Assembly: GCA_951394405.1 (NCBI GenBank)
Contig: OX596340.1
Coordinates: 3,100,001-3,164,000, forward strand
Direction of reading: 5' to 3'
Length of the DNA stretch: 64,000 nucleotides
Source: Coprinellus micaceus
Taxonomy: Eukaryota > Basidiomycota > Agaricomycetes > Agaricales > Psathyrellaceae
The notes beneath the pieces are model-generated. The model was not told where the DNA came from. It saw only the letters and a list, made by a program, of their open reading frames with translations, and made no database searches. The number at the start of each line of letters is the position of its first letter. The stretch's first letter is position 1. The translations under genes and the position numbers were made by a program. This document shows, piece after piece, positions 11,630 through 23,340 of this stretch.

Positions 11630-11850
11630 ATCTCACCAACATCCAGCCCATCCTCTCGCTCTTCGACTCTCTCACCCTCTCCCCAGCCTTTTGGCTCACC
11701 TATCAAGCCGCTATGAACGCGAACCTCTCCAACACCTCAATGGCTCATCCGCCAACCCCTCCTCGTCCTGATTACCTTCACCTTCATCTCACCACACACG
11801 ACGCTAAGCAAGGCCAACATTCCCTTGTGCGCGAAAACACCGTTCTCCGT
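11630..11850 (+). pseudogene. Inverted SHO1 fragment
   Basis: The + strand encodes a degenerate match to SHO1 membrane segments 1-2 ('LTLSPAFWLTYQAAMNANLSN' compared with 'LSLATVFWLISLIAQAIVTANLGN' in shorter pieces). It is opposite in orientation to the SHO1 relic just to its left. The block 11530-11640 before it matches the reverse complement of about 44.58-44.70 kb, so the same arrangement exists inverted in the right arm. Confidence 0.5.
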
Positions 11851-14740
11851 GTGGGCGTCTGAGCAGAAACGCGTAGTAGGTCCTCTCAATACATAACTCC
11901 CAATCAAACGGTTCACCCTGCTGACGTGCTCCCAGCACTGGACCAACCGCTTTTCTTCACCGGCGCTCTTGGCCCCAGGGTCTCGCCACTCACGACTAGC
12001 CGTACCGGGCCCCACCTCATACCTTCGCTCTCTTCAAACCACTGCGTTGTCCCCATCCCTCGGTATCCGTCTCCATGGATTCGATCCCCAGCAACAAGGG
12101 AGGCACAGGGAGTGGCAGAGAATCGACGGTTGTGCATTGGAGTGAATTGACCCCTGTATGAGGAAAAAGGTCGGTGCGAATGCCGTTCTGTTGAGTTAGA
12201 TCGAAGCCTTACCTTGCTTACGCAGATCTACGTATCCCGCCAATTCCGATCTCTAGCATTGTCCGACCACCCATAATCCCTACCTGACCCTCCTCTCGCC
12301 GCCATCCTCTCTCCGCCCTCCTACGACACCCTCGTCAATGAAACACGCGTCAAAATTTGCCCTTGACGCGACGCGCCTTACCGAAATTCGTTGGACCCCA
12401 CCTGGGACTCGCTCCAAGGCGAACGCTCCTCTCCTGCCTCGACCCGCGCGAAAGAGAGCACCCGGATCCCAACAATTTCAACGGCACCTCCTCCGACTTC
12501 AACGCATAGGAAACCGTCTCGACCTGGCGACGGCCTCGGCGTTGCGTGGACGTCTTCAACGTCGGTAGGATTTAGAAATCCAAATCCTGAGGAGGTCCTT
12601 GAAGGCTTCTCTTTGTTGATGCACCTCCTCTCCCCGAGTCGAACCACAGACCCCCGACTTAGACCCCCCCAGCATCATCACCACCTCGCTGTCGACCACT
12701 AACCCGCACCTCCCCCAGATAATGCATCCACCTCCGACGTCCATCTTCCACCCTCCGTCGCCTACGCCCTCTCGCTCGACAGCGAGGTCGACTCTCGAGG
12801 TGAAAGGATGGCGCCGTCCAGGCCGTGGCGACTTCGTCCGAGATTCGACAACGGCGGTGGGTGTATGGGCCGGGCTCAGTGTCAGCGACCTTGGGAACGA
12901 TGGCGGCCGGATTCCTCCAACAGAAAGCCCTTTGGATGGTTTGGAGAGGGCGTTTCTTGGATGTTGGAGGTCGTGGGACGCTGGAGATGGAAGGGCTCGA
13001 CGGCGGGTGATGAGAGGATGGTGGAGGAAGTTCTCTTTCAAGGTGTAGTGAGACGGATGGCCTGGTCTAGGAGATACACGGTTATCCATCAGCGTGGGCG
13101 ATGGTGGGTGGTGATAGTGTGTGTGCCTGGGGTAGAAGGGGTGGGAGAGGATGGATGGTACGTCGGTATTACATCTCGCGTTACGTATCTTGCTCATCGT
13201 ACTGACCTTTCTGCGTATAGGGTACGTGCCCTAAAACGACGCCGACGAATACAAGGCAAAGCCTCTTCCCTCGTCTTCGCTTCACCCTCTTTCGAGTCCG
13301 AGTGGATTCCAGCTTCCCAACATCTCGTTTTGGGTTGATGTTGAGGCGGTGGCTGGTGACTTCAGGGTCTTAGAGGCGGGCGAGGTAGTGAGCTCGATTC
13401 TCGTCAAGTGCTTCTTGTGGATGTATAGCTGAGTACGATGACTTTCTCCGCGACGGAATGGGAGCACTTACTCGACCTATTCCAGCCTCGACACCTCCTA
13501 TGCGTCGACCCGCGTCCTCTAGCCAACTCGATGGGGCGATGAGGCTGTTCAATATGACGTCCTCGTCGTACCTATCGACACGGAATGGAAGGTTCGCAGA
13601 TCCTCCAGGGCCTGTGCATGTGGGGTTGCGACTGCTCCGAGAGGGCGGCGGTTTGGGTAGTCGTCGAGGGTGACTATGCGTTCACCTCCGGAGCGTTGTG
13701 AGGAGGCTTGGAGGAAGGTGGCGTATACACAAGAGCGTACGCACCTTGTGCACGCGGGCGGCACGTGTGAGTGTACCTCACCGAGGTGATAGAGGAGGGC
13801 ATACTCCGGCGACGTTGGACATTCGATGCCTTCGAGACGACGGAGGTGCGATGGGACCAACGAGCAATGAGAAAGAGCACGGGCGACGAAAGAGACGTGT
13901 AGATCAGCGAGTCTGCGTTGGGTTCATGTGAGTATCCAAACGAGGATCGAGGGAGGGGATGAGAACGAGGGTAGAAAGCAGGAAGCCAGGCACGCGGGTG
14001 AGTGAGGGAGGGATGAGCGAAGGGTTAAGTACATCTCTCGACGGGATCACCCTCTATGTTGTACAGTACGACTTGCACCGAATATACAGATTTACTCTGC
14101 TCTTTTATACCCTTTCCGTGCGAGCTGGGACCTTGATATGGTATTCCGGTATACTTTGCGCTGTTAATCAATGACATAGAGTGGTGAAAGCCTAGTCAAT
14201 GAGTGAATATGGCGCTGGGCACCCTGGGCGCTTATTTCGCGACTTGAGCCTTTAACAACGAGTGATGAGATCTTTAGCGTGGGTGACAATGTCACCTCAG
14301 CCTCTCCGTCTACCTCCACGCATATATATCAAGACTCAAGTTCTCTTCTGCGATGGCCAATGCGCAGCCCTCTGAACATAGGCAGACCCCTGACCTACTA
14401 AGGCCAATTCCCGTTGTACCTCGCGGTCGCCCATCCAGAATGGTACGCTGTCTGAAATTTGAAGAGCGGAATAACCTAGTGCGAGCACCAGTGGAAAGGT
14501 GAGGACGTTCGAACAGAGTTCATGGGAATTGAATTTGTGCACTTGGGGAGTATGCCAGCGCCGTCGGGGGGCTGTACTTTGTCCGTTTGGGTGGTTGACC
14601 TATTACATAGGACGACGGCCAATTCTTCCTGACCCCTCAAGGCCTTAGATGATCATAGGATACAACATTTCGTTTCTATTTCTCTCATGAAGCCTTGGAG
14701 CGCCCGCAGGACATCGTGTGGCTGCACTGGGCACAGCCGA
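11850..14740. other. Relic region with decayed gene X (13.35-13.95 kb, - strand)
   Basis: No intact gene is seen. On the - strand about 13370-13950 carries frame-broken pieces such as 'SGGERIVTLDDYPNRRP', 'RYDEDVILNSLIAPSSWLEDAG' and 'AIHPQEALDEN' that recur on the + strand at 43.2-43.7 kb and in part at 47.7-48.3 kb. About 12380-13200 carries a second shared block ('ERSSP', 'FRNPNPEEV', 'YALSLDSEVDS') recurring at 48.5-49.4 kb. These are remains of one or two genes I do not recognise, carried in the amplified unit. Confidence 0.5.
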
Positions 14741-14742
14741 TC

Positions 14743-14787
14743 GCCACAACGTACATATGCACAAACAAGTTACGATTCTAAGCGCCC
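14743..14787 (+). promoter_or_regulatory. Conserved upstream element of NACHT copies (N3)
   Basis: This is the same CCACAACGTACATATGCACAAACA...TAAGCGCCCG block as upstream of N4. It sits about 90-130 bp before the N3 start codon at 14876. The function is inferred from conservation. Confidence 0.5.
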
Positions 14788-15224
14788 GTGGTCGGAAATC
14801 GCCCCTCTTGCTTCCGACTTCCACCATTGCTGAACCTCCGTCTGTCCACTGCCCTACAACTCACCTCGAATCAAAATGGAGACGGACGGACATCTCCCTA
14901 GCGCACAATGTATTGTCGCAAAGAACGTTCATGTTCGAAACGTCGCGGGGGCGTACAATGACTACAGCACCTCGAAGGTCAACAACATCCAAATATCAAA
15001 CTCTGGTTGGCATGAGATGGAAGGTACGTGAAATATCTAATATGCACCTCAGGCTCAGGCAAGAACAATTGACTGAACCTTCTCCTTCGCAGTGTTGCTC
15101 AAACATGTGGCGCATGGCGCCCTCCACGATTCCGCGGAACGAGGCCCCGACGCCCCCAAGTGCCATCCAGAAACGAGGACCGCAGTGCAGAGAGACATTA
15201 TGGGTTGGATTGGACACGGCGAGC

Positions 15225-15233
15225 GGGACGACA
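15225..15233 (+). repeat. Left target-site duplication of inserted element
   Basis: GGGACGACA here is repeated at 16275-16283 on the other side of the insertion. The ninth base is ambiguous, so the duplication is 8 or 9 bp. Confidence 0.85.
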
Positions 15234-16274
15234 AGAAGCCCGATGGTCTTTGTCTAAACATTGGACCATCGGATGCTTCGACCGGTCTAAATACCCTACT
15301 GTTTAAACAGGGCATCCAGTCCCTGTGCGGGCGGGGCATTGGGCTAAGCGTGCGATCCGGGAACGGCTCCAGACGCAGGGTAGAGCAGCAAAAAATAGTG
15401 TATTACAATGCTATAAAATAAATCTACGGAGTCTAGACAAAATCTGTTTAGACACCCATGTCTAAACCTCCAGGTCCAGACAGCTCGGTCTAAACACCCT
15501 CTCGCAGCAAGAGGTGTTTAGACCGAGCGATGTTTAAACACCGACTCGGAGCTGATAGACACCTCCTTGACCCCATCGTCACATTGCCAGGTGTGACGAC
15601 GGGGTCATGGAGGTGTCCACAGCACCGAGATGGTGGTGGGGGAGGAAAGAAAAGAGTTGGGGGATTTTTGATGAAGTCCCCGCTTATATACAGACGCGCT
15701 TGTTTGGCACAATCAACAAAGCCGAGCACGTGCCGGCGCGAGCCAAGCAGCGCGTAAACATGGCCAAATATGCCAGCGTATATAAGCCTGGCGACATCAG
15801 GGAGGCTGATCGCCGTTCTTTCCCTTCGTCCCTCACGGCCAGTGAGGGGAGAGGGGACTTGGGTGTTGCGCCGCCGTTGGAGGCGTCTCTGGCAGGTGTC
15901 AGAGGCCGCCTCCGGCAATCGGGCAATATTTAGACTCCGGTTTAAACACCCCGGCCGGGTGTTTAGACCGGGCTCGTCTTCGTAGATACTCGCCCTGTAT
16001 GCGTTGTGTACATTTATATCTAGAATTCAAAAAATACGATTCCGGACAACCTGTTTAGACACGCCACGGTTTAAACCGGGTGATGTCTAGACCCATCCCC
16101 CCCTGACCCCTCGTAGCACATTAAGCCATCCAATGTAAGTGTAATCGAAGTGTAGGTCTAATTTAATCAATCCAAACCACAAATAATGAACTGGGTTCAT
16201 GTCTAAACATTGCACGAATTTGACCTGTCAAAGCATCTGATGACCCGATGTTTAAAAAAGACCATCTGGTTACA
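15234..16274. mobile_element. Non-autonomous DNA transposon (MULE-, hAT- or KDZ-like) in N3
   Basis: The element is about 1041 bp and is bounded by the direct repeat GGGACGACA. Its ends are long imperfect inverted repeats: from GATGGTCTTT onward about 36 of 44 positions agree between 15234-15285 and the reverse complement of 16224-16274, and the outermost bases match less well. It codes for no recognisable transposase; the longest frames are short. It is full of TCTAAAC/TTTAAAC/GTTTAGA motifs and has at least three internal hairpins. A 9-bp duplication with long terminal repeats fits Mutator-like elements; 8 bp would fit hAT or the fungal KDZ group. Class assignment is inference. Exact removal restores the NACHT reading frame. 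Confidence 0.85.
15483..15971. repeat. Internal hairpins of the inserted element
   Basis: Three strong inverted repeats are visible: 15483-15528 (19-bp arms with one bulge, containing GTCTAAACACC), 15558-15617 (25-bp arms with two mismatches) and 15937-15971 (15-bp arms with one mismatch, again around TTTAAACACCC). The arms share the TYTAAACAC core with the terminal repeats. Confidence 0.8.
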
Positions 16275-16283
16275 GGGACGACA
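16275..16283 (+). repeat. Right target-site duplication of inserted element
   Basis: GGGACGACA matches the copy at 15225-15233 and is followed directly by the resumed NACHT reading frame (TPKRILWLSG in conserved register). Confidence 0.85.
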
Positions 16284-18269
16284 CTCCCAAGAGGATCCTC
16301 TGGCTCTCAGGGCCCGCCGGTTCGGGCAAGACGGCGATCGCTGGAACAATCGCAGACGAATGCTATAAGAAGGGCATGCTCGCCGCGAGTTTCTTCTTCT
16401 CAGCCTTCGCTGGGTCCGTCGATCGGCGCCTGAGCAAGAACGTCATATCGACGTTACTATACAGCCTTCTGCAACACAAATCCATCATCGGGTTGAAGGA
16501 GGAGGTCCTTGCCACCATCGACGACGACCCAATCGTATTTGAAAGGCACTTAAATCAGCAGTTTGAGAAGCTCGTTCTAGGGCCACTTCGCAAGGTGGCA
16601 GGGTGCTCGGATCGTCGGCAGTGGCCCAAGGTTATTATTGTTGACGGCTTGGACGAATGCGAGGGCGCGAGCGAGTCAGATATATTGGATCCGGTGTTGA
16701 GGACCAAGGCCCAGATGGAGGTTCTCTCTGTTTTATCGCGCGCCTGTTCAGACGCTGCTTTCCCTTTCCGCATCATCATCGTCTCCCGACCCGAACCCAC
16801 CATTCGACACTTCTTCTCCACTTCCCCTGGTCTCGCCCTCAACATCTTCCTCGACGACAAGTATGACCCAGATGATGACATTCGACTCTTCCTCGAGGCC
16901 ATATTCAGTGATATGCGCCGCCGTTACAACCTGCCGTCGACCTGGGCTTCTAAGGACATCGTTGATTTCCTGGTCAAGCAGGCGTCTGGCCAGTTCATTT
17001 ATGCTACAACGGTGCTTCGATTTGTCAACAGCCCGGGCTTGGGGTCACCCCAACAGCAGCTCATCAGGCTCTTGGAGTGGCGCCGCCTCGACGACTCGAA
17101 GCCCTTCGCGTCCCTTGACACTTTGTACAGCCGTATCTTACATACTAGTCCAGAACCGCTCTTGGCAGCGAAATGGCTCCGCTTTGTCGACCATCACAGC
17201 CACCTCAGTGGCTCCTACAAGCAAAACATGCTTGAATCATACTCCGGAGAGTTGGAACATGTGCTGGGTGGCTTAACATCATTGGTCAGGCTGACGGATG
17301 AACGAGGGGAGCCCGTGTTCCATTTCTACCACAAGTCACTGCTCGACTTTCTCCGGGACCCACACTGGAACTCTGACCTTCACGTAAACGAGGAGACTCT
17401 TACCCGCTTCAAGCAGGATCGGTACTATCAGATCCTACAAGGTGTGTATTGCTCCCCCTTTTCAATCTCGCTCCACATGCTGATGCCAATACAGTGAGAG
17501 GACCTCAATCCAATGCAGACCCTTTGACAAACCCGCCATCTCAGGGTTTCCTTGAGATGTTCTGCCACTTCTTAGTGGGGTATATTGATCCACGCCGCAG
17601 GTACACCTCAGGGGATGTCGCATGGTGGCTAGCCAATCTTCCAATTGACTTCCAGAGTCGAGATATTTCTGAGACTTTTGCGTCAATCCACCAGCAGGTA
17701 AGTGACCATTATGGTTCTTTCCTTTCCATGGAACACAAAATCTGATCAACATCATCTCTCAGTGCAAATGGTACCACTGCCTTCCCGCATGTGGTGTCTG
17801 GAGGAAAGGCATACTTCAATTTTGCGTGGAGCACAGCTGGCGTGTACCGACCACCAAGGAGATGTTGTGGGACAGGTTCAAGAAATTCGAGCTCCATTAT
17901 TTCTCGCCACAGGAGTTTCCTCTACGTCCCAGTCGTTGAATCCGGATCCCGAGTCGTTTCTGCCGAATCAACAACGACAGATCCCCCTTCACCCTGACGT
18001 CTTCGCCATCCATCATGGCCGCTCCACCACGAGTTTCTAAAGCTCGGGCGGGGTCCAAGGAACGGGAAAAGCTTGACCAACAACACCGGCCATCCATAAA
18101 CATCGGAGTAGTTGTGGAACATACGTAGATTGTCAGCAGATCCCACATTCGCAAAGGTGTCCAAGTACAGCAAATAACTTCGTGAATAGCTAGTACAGGG
18201 ACAATGATAGGGGTATCATTCAATATTCAGGTGTAGATCTGAAATGTGATATTGTACATCCTGTTCCCG

Positions 18270-18900
18270 TTGCCCATAGATGTGAGCCCAGTCACCTTTC
18301 TATCACCCTGCGCCCCTTCACCGTAGTATCCCCCATGGGGGAATGCGCGGAGCGCGACGAGGGAGCGTTCAAGTTGAGGTGGACGTGAGCAGGATTGAGG
18401 CAAGGAAACGCTGTAAAGCTGGGACGGCATCTGACCAACTTTATGCCCAGGTGCCCGAGTACTTGTGAGGACCACAACCATCGCTGTGAGGGTGGCAATT
18501 TGGATCTGGTACAGAGATAAATGGGTGGTCAGCACTAGCGTGAATGTGGGGAGTAGCCGGAGGAAGAGCGCAAGCCACAATGAGGGCGTTCTCTGACTTC
18601 GGCCTGACGAGCACCTTGAAACAAGGGGGGTGATCCAGAATATGGTGGTTAGAGCACAGGAGACGCCGAGTGAGATGTTGACCTGTACGCTTCCTGCCGT
18701 CGTCGTTGAGTCAGAGGTTAGCTCGGGTGATCGACAGGGATTTTTGGGGGTCTAACGCGAGCTTGGCGTGCGATGTTTTGAACGGAGGATGAGAACGGTG
18801 CCTGCTCACTGGTGGCGTTGCAAACCTCGTAAGTCGAGGACGGTCGCAGCGTTGTCGAAGCCTGCGCGGGCCCATGGAGGAAATGGTGAAAATGAGCAGC
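18270..18900 (-). pseudogene. SHO1 pseudogene copy 3
   Basis: Read on the - strand, 18230-18580 keeps the run from membrane segment 2 ('WLALFLRLLPTFTLVLTTHL') through segment 3 ('IATLTAMVVVL') to the region after segment 4 ('ALRAFPHGGYYGEGAQ', matching 'PLVAFLYGGYGARDAQ'). To the right, relics of segment 1 and the N-terminal region continue to about 18900. The linker and SH3 exons are absent. It lies tail-to-tail with N3. Confidence 0.75.
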
Positions 18901-21900
18901 GAGACACGTCGGGCCGAGGTCTTCGTTGTAGATGGAGTCGCGGGGCGATTGCCCGAAACAGGCCCGAACTCTACCCTTTCTCTACTTGGCTGCCCCTCCG
19001 CCTACTTCTCCCCTATGGTCCAGCTGCCCGATAGCCTCAGTACGGTAAATCCAGGAGCCTCCTGGATCATTATCCTCCCCGCCGAAGGCCATCGCTTCGA
19101 CCGAAAGCGTTGAATTATTTGGGTGTGGTACGGTCGAAGGGGGCGTTAGGCACGACGTGAACGTGTGTGGGCGAGCCACGGTATGCGTTGACTCGATCCT
19201 CGCTGTTGGCGTCGCATCTTACCCGCCAAGCTAGGCTGTTCGCTGTTGTGGAGCGCCGTTCAGCTTCGTCGAGAGCGCTGGGGGTTCATGGATTGAGCTC
19301 AAAATGAGGTTTAAAGGGAGGCGAGTGTGTCGAGAGCAGGAGACGAGAACGTTCAAATCGCCGCTGGCATTGAAACTTGGTCTCCAGGGAAATTAAGATC
19401 GCCAAACGGAAGCTTATGCGGAAAGGTCGAGCGGGCCGTCTACGGCGTAATCTTGCTCTCCTGAAATTCGGATGGAAACTCAGCGTGCGTGGATCTTACT
19501 CTCAAGACCTCCGACCCAGGCTGCAGGGAGCCTTACATCGGAGGGATAAAGAAGGAGGGCGTGGCACGGCATGGTCGAGGTAGAACGTGAGGAGGGAGGG
19601 GGTGGAAATGGGGATGGGGATGGAACGACGGCGAGAGGGCGTGCAGACTCGGAGGAGAAGGATGGGCGGCAAAAGGCGAGAGTGAGAGGGTCCGTCGTTT
19701 ACGGGTGGGGAGCAGCGTTTGTTGGTGGTCTGGAAGGAAGAAGGGGCGTCGAGATGATGCAGGAAGGGGGGCCGAGGCAAGTCTTTAGAGGAGGATCGAG
19801 AGTAAATGAAGAGGGTGAAAATGAAAGTTAGGGGCTATATTATAGATGCCGCATATCTCAAACTCCGATCAACGTGAATGGCATGCTTGCTCTCACTCGC
19901 TTTAGACGCACACCAACACCACCAGCCCTTGTGTTGAGCACGACCTAGACACGCTCGATGAGGGAATACAGGGCACCCGCACGCTCTAGCTTGATACTTC
20001 GCTCAGTCTCGTCTCAATCCTCAATCTCCACAGCAAAGCTCGACTATACTTCGTTCCCTATGGCTTGCTCTCATCTTAACTCCTCCTTGGTTTCACATCG
20101 GCTTGGGGGAAACTACCCGGGTGGAACTATGAACGGGATCTCGGACATCGGACCGCAAAATCGAGGGCTCGCAATGGAAAGGCGACGAAGGCGTATATCT
20201 CGACCCCGACGTGGTAAGTCAAACAACCCTCAAACGATTCCCCGTGCTCACCCGCTAATAGTACAGCACTCCGTCTCCCCGACCCTCTCGCAAGATCGAT
20301 GTGCATTCTTCCCCTCGCCCTCAACAGTGGCTCGCTCTTTGGCCCCGCGTCATCCAACTCCTCATCCTCGGATAGAGCTTCCCGTCAACGATCCACTTTG
20401 CTTGGCCTTCGAGCCTCCGACCTCCTCCTTGGATACTCAACGCTGGGACGTCCTATTTGAGAGGTCGAAGGCGAGCAATACAGGAAGGATGCTGGGCATG
20501 ATGTGGGCCGACACCGTCGAGAGGAGGCCTACATACACGGGGCCTTCAGGGGTTTCAACCGCGTTGAAGTGCCTGCGCGGTAAGGCCTCTAGGCGACCCA
20601 AAAACGATCCCTCATACTCAAAGTTCCTTCGGAAACGAGGAAGGCCGCATAAAGGCACGGAGAACGGCTACAATAAATCGAAAACGTACACAGGAACCAG
20701 GTTCGAGAGCTCCTGAGCAAGGAAGAACGTCAGCACGAAGTTCGAACACCCGTCCACTCAGAACGGACGCTTTCTCTGCTAAAATAGATACGCGTATCCC
20801 CCCGTCCTTGGCCTCCCCAACCTCTATCCGCCCTCCCTCGTTCTCGTGTCGCCTCTCTCCCTCCAAAGCTACGGTCAACGCCCCAGTCAAAGAAACACGT
20901 CAAAACGTATTCGAAGCGAGGTCGACTTCAATCCATAGCCCGCTCAAGTTCTTCGCACCCAGCCTGAACGAACCTCGCTCAAAAGCGGGCAGCCTCTCTT
21001 ACCCCCTGCGCGAAAGCGAATACCCAACCCCTCCTTCGCGCTCGAACTCGCACAAGCAAACACCCCAACCCTACCGAGCCAAACAACATCAACCACCTCC
21101 TCCTCCAACGCCTACAAAACCTATTCGGCCTGGCGAAGGCCTTGGGGCCCATCGTATTCACAGGTCGAGACGTTGCGTACGATCATGGCGACGGCGCATG
21201 AGAAAGGCTTGCCTCGAAGACGCCAGACGGTGTCAAAGTCTTCGATCGGGGACTAAGGGCAATTTGGGAGAGATGGGGGGTTGGGGACCGTCATTAGGAA
21301 GCGTGGACGACAATTCTGGTGCTCTCTCCACCCTCCTCCCCTCCCCTCTCTCTTCAACTTCCCGCACTGGGCCGACGGCCTCCTAGACAAAGTCCTGGTT
21401 TTAATACCCGCCCCCGGCCTCAGGAACTAGACAGACCCGCTTATACCACGTTTACCTTTGTCAACAACACCCGCCTCCCCTCGGTTCCTCACGATCAGCG
21501 CCTCTCTCAGCGAGCTGGACCTACCATAAACCAACCGCCCGACGAGCTTGAGCTAGGACGCTCCTCCCAGCGCGTGGCGATGACGATGGGAGCGGGTGTT
21601 TGGATTGGACTTGACGGCAGGCAGGTTTTGTGGGAGGGACGCGTGATACGCGCTTGTCGTCACATGGAACGACGACGACGACGACGACGACAAGGCCTTC
21701 ATCGCCTTCATGCCGTAGTCGTAGGGCGGTGTCGGGGCAGTGGATGGCATTTTGGAGGGAGTTGAGGGCGGCATACTCGTTGGTGCTTCCTGTGTGGATA
21801 TGTAGGTGAGTGTGACTTTGCTGTGGAACGAGACGAGGATGCTTACCTGCGCATTTTCTAGACCCATTAACTGCCATTTGTACCGCCGTTACATGCCGTC

Positions 21901-23200
21901 TGGTCGATGCTACCGCGCGATTAGGGCGTTCATGGTGTCGCATATGTGTCTATCAACGCGGATTGGGACTCTATCGCGCCCTTTGAAATTTGACTCTTCG
22001 ATGTTGTGGAAGCGAAGGGTCGACGACGAGGACGACAAGGCCTCCTCCATCGTCTTTGCCCTATAGACGCAGGGCGGCGTTGAGGCAGTAGATGGTGTCT
22101 TGAAGGCGATCGAGGGCGGCATACTCGTCGGTGCTTCCTCTGTGGATATGTAGGTGAGCCCGACTTTGCCGTGGAACGAGGCGAAGATACTTACCTGCGC
22201 CTATTCTAGACTATAAAGCAGTGTTTGCACCGCCGTTACACGCCCTTTAGCCGATCCTAGGGTGCAATTAAGGGTTGTCGCTTTTGTGTCTCCCAAGACA
22301 AACGCGTATGCTATAACACCCTTTCGGCACTGCGGAAGGGAAGAGCGGTCTCACACAGACCCTGAATCCCGGGCTGAACTCACTCGAGAGCGAAAGCCTT
22401 TCCTCTCGATATCACTTGAAGTGTTGCAATGGAGCACTCCGAACTCGAATTCACCTCGGTTCAAGCTTCCTCTCGGTCGTCGGCCTACAAGCTCCGTTCG
22501 ACCCGTACAATCCTCGGTGAAGACCTCGGGCTTACTCGCCGTTGCCGGTAGTGTGATGATGAGGACGAGGTATTTTACCCCACCCTCTTCCCTCTGAAGA
22601 GGCTCGTCGCTCTTCCGAGTCAATCTCCGTCGCAACATCTCTTTTCTACTCCTCCTCTCGCTCACGCTTCAGGCGTAGTGCTGAGGTAATGAATGGTATC
22701 TTGACCGAGGGCGGTTGGGGGCGAGACACTGTGGGGTACTTCCTGTGGACATTTTGGGGTGAGTACGTTCATTTACTGCGGGACGAGATGAAGACACTTA
22801 CCTACCTGCACCTAGTCCAGGCCGGAAGCCTTGTTCGTAGACATCGTTCCGCTTTGTTTAGTATCCTTTTCCGTACTCATGCTTATCATGCGTTTTGACG
22901 GGGTTCCCTCTTCCCTGCCCCCATCGCGGAAGAGCGTTCTCTGTGTTTGAGACCTAGGCCGGAGCTCCGGTGGGATCTCTAGAGCTCCTGTGTTTGCCTT
23001 GTGTGTCTCCCAGGTCGGGGATCAACAAACGACCGACGGTGAGGTTTGGGGCGGAGTTCGAAGCATCGTTGGCCTCTGCACCTACTCTCCGTAATTATCA
23101 CCAGGGTTTACCCTCCTGCGAGGTTCCCTAATTGACATAAAGCTGAAATGAGTCTGGCAAGTACTCCCCTCGAGGTGAGGCATCAGCGCTTTGTGCTGGG
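18900..23200. other. Relic region between SHO1 copy 3 and N4
   Basis: No intact gene is supportable. The block 19500-19780 on the - strand ('SPPVNDGPSHSRLLPP') matches 44.80-45.05 kb on the + strand. About 20930-21250 resembles the proline-rich relic block of other units. An open frame at 19958-20716 (252 codons) has no family signature and unconvincing composition. 21450-22760 holds three decayed tandem modules, listed separately. Confidence 0.45.
21450..22760 (-). repeat. Three tandem decayed exon-like modules
   Basis: Three related modules follow each other. Each contains, on the - strand, a GTAAGT/GTAGGT-type donor region, a short intron ending in CACAG and an exon-like start of the form 'AGGAAGCACC...' (about 21.80, 22.15 and 22.76 kb reading leftward). 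The first two share phrases such as 'GSTDEYAAL' and 'GSTNEYAAL'; the third is more diverged. Each is followed by a 'CCGCCGTTACA' segment. They look like tandem copies of part of gene X, all with broken frames. Confidence 0.55.
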
Positions 23201-23203
23201 GTC

Positions 23204-23250
23204 AGCCACAACGTACACATGTACAAACATGTCACACAGCAATAAGCGCC
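23204..23250 (+). promoter_or_regulatory. Conserved upstream element of NACHT copies (N4)
   Basis: The block CCACAACGTACACATGTACA, then AATAAGCGCCCG, lies about 95-135 bp upstream of the N4 start at 23341. The same block precedes N2, N3, N7 and N8. Regulatory function is inferred. Confidence 0.5.
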
Positions 23251-23340
23251 CGTAGCTGGAAACCGTCCCACCTGCTTCCTACCTCCACCATCGTTGAACC
23301 TCCGTTTGTCCACCGCTCCAGATTTCAGCCCAAACCCAAA

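Larger units (their letters stand above)
14876..17939 (+). pseudogene. NACHT NTPase N3, interrupted by a DNA element
   Basis: Exon 1 is 14876-15023 and exon 2 starts at 15093. At codon 96 exon 2 is split by a ~1.04-kb insertion (15234-16274) and resumes at 16283 after removing one copy of the target duplication, ending at 17441. Exon 3 is 17495-17697 and exon 4 is 17763-17939. Without the insertion the frame is open from ATG to TGA over 609 codons. The N-terminal motif (VRNVAGAYND, NNIQISNSG), Walker A GPAGSGKTAI, Walker B IIVDGLDEC and the Cys exon (CKWYHCLPAC) are all present. The insertion falls about ten residues before Walker A. Because no other break is visible, the disruption must be young. 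A protein starting at an internal Met after the insertion would lack the complete P-loop. Confidence 0.9.

Noticed and set aside
19958..20716. 252-codon open frame on the + strand
   Set aside because: It lies in relic DNA, has no motif, and the opposite strand is equally protein-like in places. It is probably a chance frame in GC-rich sequence.
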